From positions 62,001 through 126,000 of the forward strand of contig NZ_FOQA01000004.1 of assembly GCF_900113635.1 (NCBI RefSeq): 64,000 nucleotides of DNA. The letters are read 5' to 3'. This document shows positions 17,885 through 26,494 of the stretch, piece after piece. This stretch comes from Tindallia magadiensis. GTDB taxonomy: Bacteria; Bacillota; Clostridia; Peptostreptococcales; Tindalliaceae. The notes below the pieces were generated by a model. It was given only the letters and a program-made list of their open reading frames with translations, was not told the origin of the DNA and ran no database searches. The first letter of the stretch is position 1. Each line of letters begins with the position of its first letter. A program made the translations under genes and the position numbers.

Positions 17885-18118
17885 ATGGTATTTGAAAAAA
17901 TCGCTGAAATTATTGCTGAACAATTGGAATTAGGTGGTGTGGAGGGTATCAAAGCAGAAACATCTATTATGGATGATTTGGAAGCTGACTCTTTAGACGC
18001 CGTAGAAATTGTAATGGCTATTGAGGACGCATTTTCTATCGAGATATCAGACGAAGATGCAGAAGGATTCAAAAATATTGGTGATATCGTAAAATACGTT
18101 GAATCGAAACAGGGTTAA
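17885..18118 (+). CDS. acpP: acyl carrier protein
   Basis: The 77-aa acidic protein carries the growing acyl chain on a 4'-phosphopantetheine arm at Ser36 in the DSL motif (LEADSLDAVEIVMAIED). It sits between fabG and fabF, the classical position, with an AAGGAGG site before the ATG. Confidence 0.96.
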   Translation: MVFEKIAEIIAEQLELGGVEGIKAETSIMDDLEADSLDAVEIVMAIEDAFSIEISDEDAEGFKNIGDIVKYVESKQG

Positions 18119-18154
18119 TTTTCCCTGTTTCTTTACTAGAAGGAGGACCTTACT

Positions 18155-19393
18155 ATGGACCAACGAGTAGTGATTACTGGCATGGGTGCTGTTACACCCA
18201 TCGGAATCGGTGTCGATGCTTTTAAGGATTCATTAATGAACGGAGCTAGTGGCGCAGGCCCTATTACTCATTTCGATGCATCCGAATACAGCGTACAGTT
18301 TGCGGCAGAGGTGAAAGATTTTAATCCTGCCGATTATTTGGATAAGCGTGAAGCTAAGAAAATGGACCGCTTCACCCAGTTCGCAGCCGCTGCGGCTTAC
18401 GAAACTTTGGAGAACGCAAACTTCAAGGAGGGCGACCTGGACCCAGACGAGTTCGGTGTGATTCTTGGCTGTGGTATCGGGGGACTTACAACCCTTGAAG
18501 AACAACACACCAATCTGCTAAATCGTGGACCTCGACGCGTGAGTCCCTTTTTAATCCCTATGATGATTTCTAATTTGGCGGCAGGTCAAGTGGCTATTTT
18601 AATGAATGCCAAAGGACCAAATATGACCATCGTTACCGCTTGTGCTTCTGCAACGAATGCTATTGGTGAAGCTTTCAAAATGATACAACGAGGCGCTGCC
18701 AAAGCTATTCTTACAGGAGGAACAGAGGCTTCCATTACTCCTATTAGCATCGCAGGATTCGCTTCCATGAAAGCTTTATCTACTCGTAATGATAGTCCCT
18801 GCACGGCCAGTAGACCCTTCGATTCCCAAAGAGATGGTTTTGTTATGGGAGAAGGCGCTGGTCTTATCATGTTAGAGTCTTACGAGCATGCCAAAAAAAG
18901 AGGCGCAACTATTCTTGCAGAAATGGTTGGTTATGGAACCCACACAGATGCTTATCATATTACAGCCCCAGACCCAGATGGCAAAGGCGCTTCCATTGCA
19001 ATGCAAAAAGCGATCGAAGATGCCGATATTACCCCAGAGGCTATCGGTTATATCAACGCTCATGGAACCAGTACCGATTATAATGACCGACTAGAAACCA
19101 CGGCTATCAAAAATGTGTTTGGTGACCATGCCCCTAACCTAAAGATTAGTTCTACAAAATCAATGACCGGTCATCTCCTAGGAGCCGCCGGCGGCGTAGA
19201 AGCGATTGCTTGCGTTCTAGCCTTACAAGAACAAAAAATACCACCTACTATTAATTACGAAAGTCCTGATGAGGCATGCGATCTAAATTATACACCAAAT
19301 AAAGCACAATCTGCCACTTTCCAATATACGCTTTCAAACTCTCTTGGTTTTGGTGGTCACAATGCCTGCATTCTCATAAAATCTTACACGTAA
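18155..19393 (+). CDS. fabF: beta-ketoacyl-ACP synthase II
   Basis: FabF elongates acyl-ACP by condensation with malonyl-ACP. The 412-aa protein has the catalytic Cys in [14 protein letters not shown] and the two His residues in [12 protein letters not shown] and [15 protein letters not shown]. Length is typical (about 412 aa). AGGAGG lies 8 bases before the ATG. It is the last gene of the operon and ends 1 base before a strong terminator. No acc (acetyl-CoA carboxylase) genes are linked here. Confidence 0.96.
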   Translation: MDQRVVITGMGAVTPIGIGVDAFKDSLMNGASGAGPITHFDASEYSVQFAAEVKDFNPADYLDKREAKKMDRFTQFAAAAAYETLENANFKEGDLDPDEFGVILGCGIGGLTTLEEQHTNLLNRGPRRVSPFLIPMMISNLAAGQVAILMNAKGPNMTIVTACASATNAIGEAFKMIQRGAAKAILTGGTEASITPISIAGFASMKALSTRNDSPCTASRPFDSQRDGFVMGEGAGLIMLESYEHAKKRGATILAEMVGYGTHTDAYHITAPDPDGKGASIAMQKAIEDADITPEAIGYINAHGTSTDYNDRLETTAIKNVFGDHAPNLKISSTKSMTGHLLGAAGGVEAIACVLALQEQKIPPTINYESPDEACDLNYTPNKAQSATFQYTLSNSLGFGGHNACILIKSYT

Positions 19394-19394
19394 C

Positions 19395-19434
19395 ATTAAG
19401 AAAAACCCGACGTAGCGGGTTTTTCTTAATGTAG
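19395..19434. terminator. bidirectional terminator between fabF and wrbA
   Basis: AAGAAAAACCCG, the 6-base loop ACGTAG and CGGGTTTTTCTT form a perfect 12-bp stem with T-runs in both directions. It serves the convergent fab and wrbA transcripts. Confidence 0.88.
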
Positions 19435-19448
19435 AAAACAAAATCCTA

Positions 19449-20072
19449 CTATGCTTTTAGCCCTTCTTTCACCCATCCAGCAACTTGAATGGTCCGGTTA
19501 GCCTGATGCTGAATGGCCGCTTTTATGCTTTCTTGATCACCACTCATATTTCCTTCCCCATCAACGGTCACAGAGATCCCATAAGGATTCCCACCAGCAC
19601 CAAAGATTACCGGATCTGTGTATCCTGGCGAGGCTACAATAGCGCCCCAGTGATGCATCATTGTATAAAATGATAAGATAGTTGCTTCTTGACCACCATG
19701 CTGGTTTTGAGCTGATGTCATAGCACTAACTACCTTATTAGCTAGTTTCCCTTCTGCCCACAAAGGTCCTGTTTGATCTAAAAATGATTTTATTTGAGAA
19801 GGCAACATTCCAAATCTTGTTGGAAAGCTAAAAAGAAAAGCATCTGCCCATTCAAGATCTTGATTACTTACCTCTGGAATGTCTTTAGATGACTCATCAT
19901 TTGCTTTTCTCATAGGATCTGCATCAATAACCGATTGAGGAACGACTTCTTTTACTTTTAAGATTTTAACTTCAGCTCCTGCTTTTTGAGCTGCTTCAGC
20001 TGCCCATTTTGCCATTTTTTGATTCGTTCCGGTAAAACTGTAGTATACAATTGCTAATTTTACTTTTTCCAT
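19449..20072 (-). CDS. flavodoxin-like NAD(P)H:quinone oxidoreductase, WrbA family
   Basis: The 207-aa protein has the flavodoxin phosphate loop YYSFTGTNQKMAKW at the N-terminus, FSFPTRFGMLPSQIKSFLDQTG (about 90-111), and a glycine-rich NPYGISV region, as in WrbA. WrbA enzymes reduce quinones by two electrons using FMN. The ATG at 20072 has a GGAGA site 6 bases upstream, better than the in-frame ATG at 20093. A MarR regulator gene lies 104 bases upstream on the same strand, a pairing known for quinone or electrophile response. Confidence 0.85.
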   Translation of the reverse strand: MEKVKLAIVYYSFTGTNQKMAKWAAEAAQKAGAEVKILKVKEVVPQSVIDADPMRKANDESSKDIPEVSNQDLEWADAFLFSFPTRFGMLPSQIKSFLDQTGPLWAEGKLANKVVSAMTSAQNQHGGQEATILSFYTMMHHWGAIVASPGYTDPVIFGAGGNPYGISVTVDGEGNMSGDQESIKAAIQHQANRTIQVAGWVKEGLKA

Positions 20073-20176
20073 GATATCTCTCCTTTTCTCCATGTCATGT
20101 TCTATTTATGATTTATCCAAAATAGATAAACCTACTCCTATTAAAAGATTCATCATTGAATCTTTAGCATCAGGAG

Positions 20177-20635
20177 CTATGTATGAAACGAAATGCCTAA
20201 GCCTATTTTCTTTAACAGTAGTATAGCCTCTTTTTTTTCATCTTCGCTTAATGCTTTCAATATTTCTTTGATGGCTTCTTCATGAGAAGGAAAAATGGAT
20301 TGCATCTTTCCTTTACCCAGTTCGGTTAAACTCACGTAGGTAACTCTTCTATCCTTTGAACAGCCTTTTCGTTCAATATATTTTTTTTCTTCAAGTTTAT
20401 CGATCGTATACGTAATACTATTGCTTTTAAGCAAAACCTTTTCTCTTATTTTCTGAATTGGCTGTATCCCTTTATGATATAAAAGTTCTAATACCGCAAA
20501 CTCTGTTGGATTCAATCCATACCTTCGAATATCTTTCAAAACAGCTTCCGAAACAGAAGCATAGGCTTTTGATAGGACAACAAATAACTTCAAAGAATAT
20601 TCACTTACATATTTTTCGTTTTCAATAAAATTCAT
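20177..20635 (-). CDS. MarR family transcriptional regulator
   Basis: The 152-aa winged-helix protein has NPTEFAVLELLYHKG, the recognition region LLKSNSITYTIDKLEEKKYIER and the wing GCSKDRRVTYVSLTELG, all typical for MarR repressors. It contains one Cys in the wing region. It probably represses itself and the downstream WrbA-like gene in response to quinones or other electrophiles. An inverted repeat in the upstream region is a candidate operator. A GGTGG site lies before the ATG. Confidence 0.88.
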   Translation of the reverse strand: MNFIENEKYVSEYSLKLFVVLSKAYASVSEAVLKDIRRYGLNPTEFAVLELLYHKGIQPIQKIREKVLLKSNSITYTIDKLEEKKYIERKGCSKDRRVTYVSLTELGKGKMQSIFPSHEEAIKEILKALSEDEKKEAILLLKKIGLGISFHT

Positions 20636-20685
20636 TCAGCCACCACCTATTCTTATTGCTTGTTTAACTACTTTACATTTTATTA

Positions 20686-20716
20686 ATATTAAAATTAATT
20701 ATATTGAATTTAATAT
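20686..20716. promoter_or_regulatory. candidate MarR operator
   Basis: ATATTAAAATTAAT, 3 central bases and ATTGAATTTAATAT form an imperfect inverted repeat matching at 12 of 14 positions. It lies 51-81 bases upstream of the marR-like start. The region is very AT-rich, so chance is possible. Confidence 0.4.
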
Positions 20717-20782
20717 ATTTATACCTCCTTTTATTCCTCTTAAACATAAAAATGATTATTTTTATCAATTAAAATAGTTTCA

Positions 20783-20812
20783 TGTTAACCATTTCACGTT
20801 TTATAGTTGACA
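20783..20812. promoter_or_regulatory. BirA operator of bioY
   Basis: TGTTAACC, 14 bases and AGTTGACA match the BirA biotin-operator form (TGTTAACC-N14/15-GGTTAACA) with two changes in the right arm. The right arm contains the -35 hexamer of the bioY promoter, so biotin-loaded BirA would block RNA polymerase. Confidence 0.8.
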
Positions 20813-20835
20813 GTATTTCTTCTCTCCTTTATACT
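20807..20835 (+). promoter_or_regulatory. bioY promoter
   Basis: TTGACA, a 17-base spacer and TATACT lie 30 bases before the bioY start. Confidence 0.85.
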
Positions 20836-20865
20836 CTATCTATACTGTTATTAGGAGGTTTTACA

Positions 20866-21417
20866 ATGAAATCAAAAATAAGTATCCATGACTGTACTCG
20901 TATTTCTTTACTTGCTGCACTCATTGCTGTTTCAAGTTATATTATTATTCCCCTTCCTTTTTCACCAGTTCCAGTCACTGGTCAAACTTTAGCCATTATG
21001 CTTTGTGCTTTATTGCTCACTCCATCACAATCAACACTTACACTTTCCATCTACCTTCTTCTAGGTATTATTGGCCTGCCTGTGTTTGCCGGAGGTTCTT
21101 CTGGTATTGGTGTTATCTTGGGACCAACCGGTGGTTTTCTGATAGGTTTTCTTCCAATGGCCTGCTTTATTAGCTTTTTTAAGGGGTCTTCTCCTAATAT
21201 GCTCCGATATTTTTTAGTCTCTGGCTTTAGCAGTTTGATTTTACTGAACTTAATCGGTGTTCCCTGGCTTGCCTATTCTGCTGGTATCAGCTTTTCTCAG
21301 GCTATCGCCCTAGGATTTCTTCCCTTCTTGCCCGGCGGAATCTTAAAACTGTTTCTTGCCGTTTTATTAGCCTGGAAACTTATTCCACAGCTTTCGTTCA
21401 TGACATCCAATCGGTAG
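20866..21417 (+). CDS. bioY: BioY biotin transporter, ECF S-component
   Basis: The 183-aa membrane protein binds biotin and works with an ECF energy module. It has about six hydrophobic segments and the BioY motifs SPVPVTGQTLAIML (about 36-49), PVFAGGSSGIGVILGPTGGF and LPGGILKLFLAVLLAW. The ATG at 20866 has AGGAGG 7 bases upstream; a longer frame from 20782 runs through the promoter and was rejected. A BirA operator upstream supports biotin control. No ECF ATPase genes are adjacent, so a shared module elsewhere is likely. Confidence 0.93.
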   Translation: MKSKISIHDCTRISLLAALIAVSSYIIIPLPFSPVPVTGQTLAIMLCALLLTPSQSTLTLSIYLLLGIIGLPVFAGGSSGIGVILGPTGGFLIGFLPMACFISFFKGSSPNMLRYFLVSGFSSLILLNLIGVPWLAYSAGISFSQAIALGFLPFLPGGILKLFLAVLLAWKLIPQLSFMTSNR

Positions 21418-21447
21418 AATCCATTTCTGGTTATATGATGGTTTTTC

Positions 21448-21477
21448 TTGACGGTAACCTCTTTTATGAATTATGAT
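21448..21477 (+). promoter_or_regulatory. candidate argH promoter
   Basis: TTGACG, an 18-base spacer and TATGAT lie 26 bases before the argH start. Confidence 0.55.
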
Positions 21478-21503
21478 GGTAAGAAACACAAGGAGGATCT
21501 GGT

Positions 21504-22892
21504 ATGAAGGATAAAAAAGCATTATGGAGTGGACGTTTTGCCGGCTCCACTGCTGATAAAATGCAACAGTTCAGTCAGTCTTTAGACACAGACTGGTCTT
21601 TTTTTCGAGAAGATATTGCTGGTAGTCGAGCCCATGGAGAGATGTTGTTAAAGGTTGGATTGTTAACAGCTGAGGAACAGCAAAAGATTGATCAGGCTCT
21701 TTTAGAAATTGAAACAGAGATTGAACAGGGCGATTTCAAACCTGATATAGCGCTTGAAGATGTTCATATGAATATAGAAGCTCGCTTAATAGAAAAGTTA
21801 GGACCTATGGGAGCAAAAATACATACCGCCAGGTCCCGCAATGATCAAGTAGCAACAGATTATCGTCTTTTTATGAAAAAAAGAGTTCGAGAGGTTATGC
21901 AACAACAAAAATGCTTGCTAAACGCTCTTATAGATCGGGCCGAAAAAGATATTGATGTTTTTTTGCCAGGCTTTACTCATTTGCAGCATGCTCAGCCAGT
22001 TTCTCTTGGACATTTTTGGATGGCTTATTTCTGGAAGTTTCACCGAGATTTTAACCGCATGGCAGCTGCCTTTGATCAAGCAGATCAATGCCCCTTAGGT
22101 GCTGGTGCCTTAGCCGGTACAACCCTTCCCATAGACCGCCACTATTCGGCAAGACTTCTTGATTTCACTAATGTTACAGAAAATAGCCTAGATACTGTAT
22201 CTGACCGAGATTACTTACTCGAATTTCTATTTGCATCTTCTACTTTTATGCTTCATATTAGCCGACTCTGTGAAGACTTGATTCTATGGAACACCCAGGA
22301 ATTCGATTTTATTGAATTACCAGATGCCTATTGCACCGGTTCAAGTATGATGCCAAACAAAAAAAATCCAGATGCTTTGGAACTGATGCGCGGAAAAACG
22401 AGCGGAGTAATTGCTTCATTAAATGATTTAATGATTAATCTAAAAGGACTTCCGCTTACGTATAATCGTGATATGCAAGAAGATAAGCGTCCTGTTTTTC
22501 ATACTTTAGACACGTTAGAAGAAATTCTCGGCCTCTTGCCAGATTTGCTGAATGGTGTCACCATGAAATCAGCATCTATCAAACAGCATCTACAAAAGGG
22601 TTTCTTATTAGCAACGGATATTGCCGAATATCTTGTCTCCAAAGGAGTTCCCTTTCGTCATACGCATCATATCGTTGGGCAAGCTGTCCAATACTGCCTT
22701 GAAAATAACAAAGAGTTTGCTGATCTTACCTTAGATGAATGGAGAAAATTCAGCGATTCTATTGGAGAGGATCTTCTTTCTGTTCTAAGCATCGAAGCCG
22801 CTGTCGATCGGCGAAGTAGTTTTGGTGGAACAGCACGATCAGAAGTGAAAAGACAAATTAAAAAAGCTACCTCTCTCCTCGAAATAATCTAA
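21504..22892 (+). CDS. argH: argininosuccinate lyase
   Basis: ArgH splits argininosuccinate into arginine and fumarate. The 462-aa protein starts KALWSGRFAGSTADKMQQFS and has the fumarase/lyase signature GSSMMPNKKNPD (about 279-290) and the catalytic-His region GFTHLQHAQPVSLGH (about 157-171). Length is typical. AGGAGG lies before the ATG. argG is not adjacent, so the gene stands alone between bioY and the convergent proA and ends at a shared terminator. Confidence 0.95.
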   Translation: MKDKKALWSGRFAGSTADKMQQFSQSLDTDWSFFREDIAGSRAHGEMLLKVGLLTAEEQQKIDQALLEIETEIEQGDFKPDIALEDVHMNIEARLIEKLGPMGAKIHTARSRNDQVATDYRLFMKKRVREVMQQQKCLLNALIDRAEKDIDVFLPGFTHLQHAQPVSLGHFWMAYFWKFHRDFNRMAAAFDQADQCPLGAGALAGTTLPIDRHYSARLLDFTNVTENSLDTVSDRDYLLEFLFASSTFMLHISRLCEDLILWNTQEFDFIELPDAYCTGSSMMPNKKNPDALELMRGKTSGVIASLNDLMINLKGLPLTYNRDMQEDKRPVFHTLDTLEEILGLLPDLLNGVTMKSASIKQHLQKGFLLATDIAEYLVSKGVPFRHTHHIVGQAVQYCLENNKEFADLTLDEWRKFSDSIGEDLLSVLSIEAAVDRRSSFGGTARSEVKRQIKKATSLLEII

Positions 22893-22941
22893 AAAAGAAG
22901 CACCTTGCCTTATGAATTAAGTGCAGAGGTGCTTCTTTTTA
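22893..22941. terminator. bidirectional terminator between argH and proA
   Basis: AAAAAGAAGCACCT and AGGTGCTTCTTTTT form a long stem around a 21-base loop, with T-runs on both strands. Confidence 0.85.
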
Positions 22942-22949
22942 TTAGCTCT

Positions 22950-24200
22950 TTATTTTCTTATTTGTCCATCACCATAGATCACATATTTCGTACTGGTGAG
23001 TTCTTTTAATCCCATAGGTCCCCGTGCATGCAATTTTTGAGTGCTGATTCCTATTTCTGCCCCATATCCAAATTGTTCTCCATCTGTAAATCGAGTAGAA
23101 GCATTAACATATACAGCCGCCGCATCAACACAACGTAAAAACTTTCTGGAATTACCGTAGTGTTCCGTAATGATTGCTTCCGAATGACCTGTACCATAAC
23201 GTTGAATATGCGTAATGGCTTCATCAATGCTGTCAACTACCTTAACCGCTAGAATAAGATCTAAAAATTCCTCGGCATAATCAGAATCGTTTACTTCAAC
23301 AGCTTCTTCAAAGATTTCTCTGGTAAAATGATCCCCTCTGATCTCTACCCCTTTTGCTTTTAGAAGAGGAAGCAACTCCAGCAACAGTGCTTTTGCTTTT
23401 TCTTTATGAACCAATAAGGTTTCTAACGCATTGCACACTCCTGGCCTTTGGGTTTTAGCATTGATAACGATCTGTTTTGCTTTTTCCAAATCAGCGGTTT
23501 CATCAACAAAAATATGACAATTACCTATTCCCGTTTCAATGACGGGAACCGTAGCATTTTTTACTACTGTTTGAATAAGTCCCACCCCACCACGTGGGAT
23601 AATAACATCTAGGTAGTCGGTCATTTGAATAAATTCCGTTACAACTTCTCTTCCGGTCTGTTCAATACTTTGAATGCTACCTTTTGGACAGCCAGCTTTC
23701 TCAGCCGCTGTTGCAATCAGTTCTGTTAAAATGCGATTGGAATGCAGTGCATCCGATCCACCACGAAGAATGACTGCATTACCAGTTTTTAAGCATAGCC
23801 CAGCTGCATCTACCGTCACATTCGGTCTGGCTTCATAGATCATTCCAATAACGCCCATTGGTACCCGCATTTTTCCAATTTCTATGCCTTGAGCTCCTAT
23901 CCACATTTCCTCCACTTTTCCAATGGGATCTTCAATTCCTCTCAGCGCTTTTAGTCCATCTGCCATAGCGTAAATTCGTTCTTCCGTCAACATTAAGCGA
24001 TCCATTAAAGCATCCGAAAGAGCGTTTTCTCTTCCATTACGCATATCTTCTTTATTAGCCTCAAGGATTCGGTGCACTCCTTGTTCTAATGCTTCTGCCA
24101 TTTGTAGCAATGCATGATTCTTTTCTTCTGCCGATAAGAGCGAAAGTGAATTAGCCGCATCTTTAGCTAGTTTTCCTTTTATTATCAGTTCTTCATTCAT
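22950..24200 (-). CDS. proA: gamma-glutamyl phosphate reductase
   Basis: ProA reduces gamma-glutamyl phosphate to glutamate semialdehyde for proline synthesis. The 416-aa aldehyde-dehydrogenase-fold protein has the active-site Cys in TQRPGVCNALETLL, plus GVIGMIYEARPNVTVDAA and VNASTRFTDGEQFGYGAEIG. It follows proB by 30 bases on the same strand. The order proB-proA is the standard operon. Confidence 0.96.
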   Translation of the reverse strand: MNEELIIKGKLAKDAANSLSLLSAEEKNHALLQMAEALEQGVHRILEANKEDMRNGRENALSDALMDRLMLTEERIYAMADGLKALRGIEDPIGKVEEMWIGAQGIEIGKMRVPMGVIGMIYEARPNVTVDAAGLCLKTGNAVILRGGSDALHSNRILTELIATAAEKAGCPKGSIQSIEQTGREVVTEFIQMTDYLDVIIPRGGVGLIQTVVKNATVPVIETGIGNCHIFVDETADLEKAKQIVINAKTQRPGVCNALETLLVHKEKAKALLLELLPLLKAKGVEIRGDHFTREIFEEAVEVNDSDYAEEFLDLILAVKVVDSIDEAITHIQRYGTGHSEAIITEHYGNSRKFLRCVDAAAVYVNASTRFTDGEQFGYGAEIGISTQKLHARGPMGLKELTSTKYVIYGDGQIRK

Positions 24201-24230
24201 AACTTCGACTCCTTTTCTATTTATTCTCTT

Positions 24231-25376
24231 TTATAGCAAGGTTAAATGATCCCGATGAATAACTTCCATATAATAGCAATACCCTAAAATTTTCTCTATA
24301 TCTTTACTTTGACATCCTTTTATTTTATCAATTTCATTAAATCCATAGTTGCTAATGCCTCTAGCAATTTCTCCTTTTTTTCCAAAAATGCTAATAACAC
24401 TTCCTCTTTCAAAAGTCCCCTTCACCGATGTGATTCCACTAGGCAGCAAACTTTTCCCTCGATTTCTCAAAGCATTTTCAGCACCTTCATCAACAGTTAT
24501 CTCCCCTTCTGTTTTAGAAGCAAAGCCTATCCAACCTTTTTTCACACCCATACGATGTTCTTTGGGGAGGAATAAGGTTCCCACTTTTTTACCTTCCACA
24601 ATATCCAATAACACTTCTTGTTGCGATCCATTCGCTAAAATCATAGGAATCCCATTATTTGTTGCAATTTTAGCGGCTTCTATTTTAGTAATCATACCAC
24701 CACTACCAAGATTTGAACCAGGTTTTCCAGCCATACTTTCGATTTTTTCTGTAATACTGGTTACTGTTTCAATAAAAGGCGCCTCTGGATTGTCCTGCGG
24801 GTTTTCTTGATACAGACCATCAATATCGGATAAAAGAACTAAAAGATCTGCATCCACTAAAACGGCCGTAAGTGCCGCCAGGTTATCATTATCACCAAAT
24901 CGAATTTCATCAAAAGAAATAGTATCATTCTCATTAACAATCGGAATAACGTCATAACGGTGCAAGGCTGTTAATGTATGCCTTGCATTCAAATATCGTT
25001 CCCGACTATTGATATCATCTCTCGTTAACAAAACCTGTGCAACAATCTGGCTGTATTCACCAAAAAACTTTTCATACATATGCATCATAACGCCTTGTCC
25101 AACAGCAGCTAAAGCTTGGCGTTGAGGTATTCCAGAGGGTTTTTTTCTAAGTCCCATTTTTCCCATACCGCTTCCAATAGCGCCTGATGATACCAGTGTT
25201 ACTTCATAACCCATATTCTTAATATCAGCTATTTGACGGGCGATATGATCCATTCGATAATAGTTGATGCGCCCATTGGAATGGGTTAACGTACTGGTCC
25301 CTACTTTTATTACCATTCTTTTCATATTTAAACTCCGTTTTTCTTCCAGATCTTTCATATGATGCATCGCATTCAT
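24231..25376 (-). CDS. proB: glutamate 5-kinase with PUA domain
   Basis: ProB phosphorylates glutamate at the gamma carboxyl as the first step to proline. The amino-acid-kinase part has VIKVGTSTLTH, LVSSGAIGSGMGKMG, NENDTISFDEIRFGDND and GSNLGSGGMITKIEAA; a C-terminal PUA domain follows from about residue 285. Several in-frame starts exist: 25376 (used here), 25367 (AGAAGGG 9 bases upstream, well placed) and 25325 (GGAG 7 bases upstream, giving 364 aa). The exact start is therefore open. Its frame begins 5 bases after the end of mutY. Confidence 0.92.
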   Translation of the reverse strand: MNAMHHMKDLEEKRSLNMKRMVIKVGTSTLTHSNGRINYYRMDHIARQIADIKNMGYEVTLVSSGAIGSGMGKMGLRKKPSGIPQRQALAAVGQGVMMHMYEKFFGEYSQIVAQVLLTRDDINSRERYLNARHTLTALHRYDVIPIVNENDTISFDEIRFGDNDNLAALTAVLVDADLLVLLSDIDGLYQENPQDNPEAPFIETVTSITEKIESMAGKPGSNLGSGGMITKIEAAKIATNNGIPMILANGSQQEVLLDIVEGKKVGTLFLPKEHRMGVKKGWIGFASKTEGEITVDEGAENALRNRGKSLLPSGITSVKGTFERGSVISIFGKKGEIARGISNYGFNEIDKIKGCQSKDIEKILGYCYYMEVIHRDHLTLL

Positions 25377-25381
25377 CCCTT

Positions 25382-26491
25382 CTATGAGTCCGCTGAATCT
25401 AAAGAAATGCTTCTAAGTACTTTCTGATACACTTCTGGAAACGCTAATTTATCTATCTCAGACAACTGAATCCACTGGTAACCCGTTCTATCACTAGAAT
25501 CTGTTTCAGCTTCATAAATCGTCATATTCCATTGCTGATGAGAAAAAATATGTTTAGCCCTTCCAATCTTTCTCGTTATCATCATGGTAGTCAGCAAGTG
25601 GTCCCATTCCTCAGACTCTTTATTTTCATTATTATAACCTTTATTATTTTCCTGCACCAGCCCCTCTTTGCTTTCTAAACTTTCCTGTGTTGGAAATACC
25701 CACATTCCTCCCAGCAAGCCTTTAGAAGGATTTCTTTTCAGCAATAATGCATCCTTCTTTTTATTCCAGACAACAAAGACGTGTTTTTCCAGTATTTTTT
25801 TATTGTTTTTCTTTATTCTTACCGGTAACTCTTGCTCTAGTCCTGATTTTTTAGCCTGACAGAAACTTTGTATAGGACAGTCTATGCATCGGGGATTATT
25901 CGGTAGGCATACGACGGCACCTAACTCCATCATGCTTTCATTAAAATCGCCCGGTCTGTCCTTGGGAATCATACCCTCTAACTTAGTTCTAACCAGTTTA
26001 ACCATCTTTGGTTCTAATACATTTTCTTTCAACTCGTATATTCGACTAAAAACGCGCATCACATTACCATCGACAGAGGATAACGGTATGTCGTAAGCCA
26101 TACTCAGTACAGCTGCAGCCGTATATGGTCCAATTCCAGGAAGTTTAAGTGCTTCTTTTTCCGATTCAGGAAAAGTTCCGTCATGCTCTTCTTGTATGAC
26201 GCGAGCGGCTTTTAATAAATTTCTTGCACGACTATAATAACCTAACCCTTCCCATTGTTTCAAAACATCATCCTCATTAGCCGCTGCCAATGCTTCTATA
26301 TCAGGAAAACATGTCATAAATTTTTCATAATATGGAATGACGGTTTCAACCTTTGTTTGCTGAAGCATTATTTCCGAAATCCATCTTTTATAGGGATCCT
26401 TTGTGTTTCTCCAAGGCATGATTCTGTTTCCAGCGTCAAACCACTCCAGGAGTTTCCTTACCCAGGCTTCATTTAGCATTGGTTCTATCAC
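25382..26491 (-). CDS. mutY: A/G-specific adenine glycosylase
   Basis: MutY removes adenine mispaired with 8-oxoguanine. The 369-aa protein has the helix-hairpin-helix LPGIGPYTAAAVLSMAY with catalytic Asp in SSVDGNVMRV, the [4Fe-4S] ligands C-x6-C-x2-C-x5-C (CLPNNPRCIDCPIQSFC), and a C-terminal Nudix-like domain that recognises 8-oxoG. Length is typical. It sits between rmuC (4-base gap) and proB and may share one transcript with them. Confidence 0.94.
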   Translation of the reverse strand: MIEPMLNEAWVRKLLEWFDAGNRIMPWRNTKDPYKRWISEIMLQQTKVETVIPYYEKFMTCFPDIEALAAANEDDVLKQWEGLGYYSRARNLLKAARVIQEEHDGTFPESEKEALKLPGIGPYTAAAVLSMAYDIPLSSVDGNVMRVFSRIYELKENVLEPKMVKLVRTKLEGMIPKDRPGDFNESMMELGAVVCLPNNPRCIDCPIQSFCQAKKSGLEQELPVRIKKNNKKILEKHVFVVWNKKKDALLLKRNPSKGLLGGMWVFPTQESLESKEGLVQENNKGYNNENKESEEWDHLLTTMMITRKIGRAKHIFSHQQWNMTIYEAETDSSDRTGYQWIQLSEIDKLAFPEVYQKVLRSISLDSADS

Positions 26492-26494
26492 ACT

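Noticed and set aside
20782-20865. Longer BioY start.
   Set aside because: This stretch contains the BirA operator and promoter, so it lies before the transcription start.
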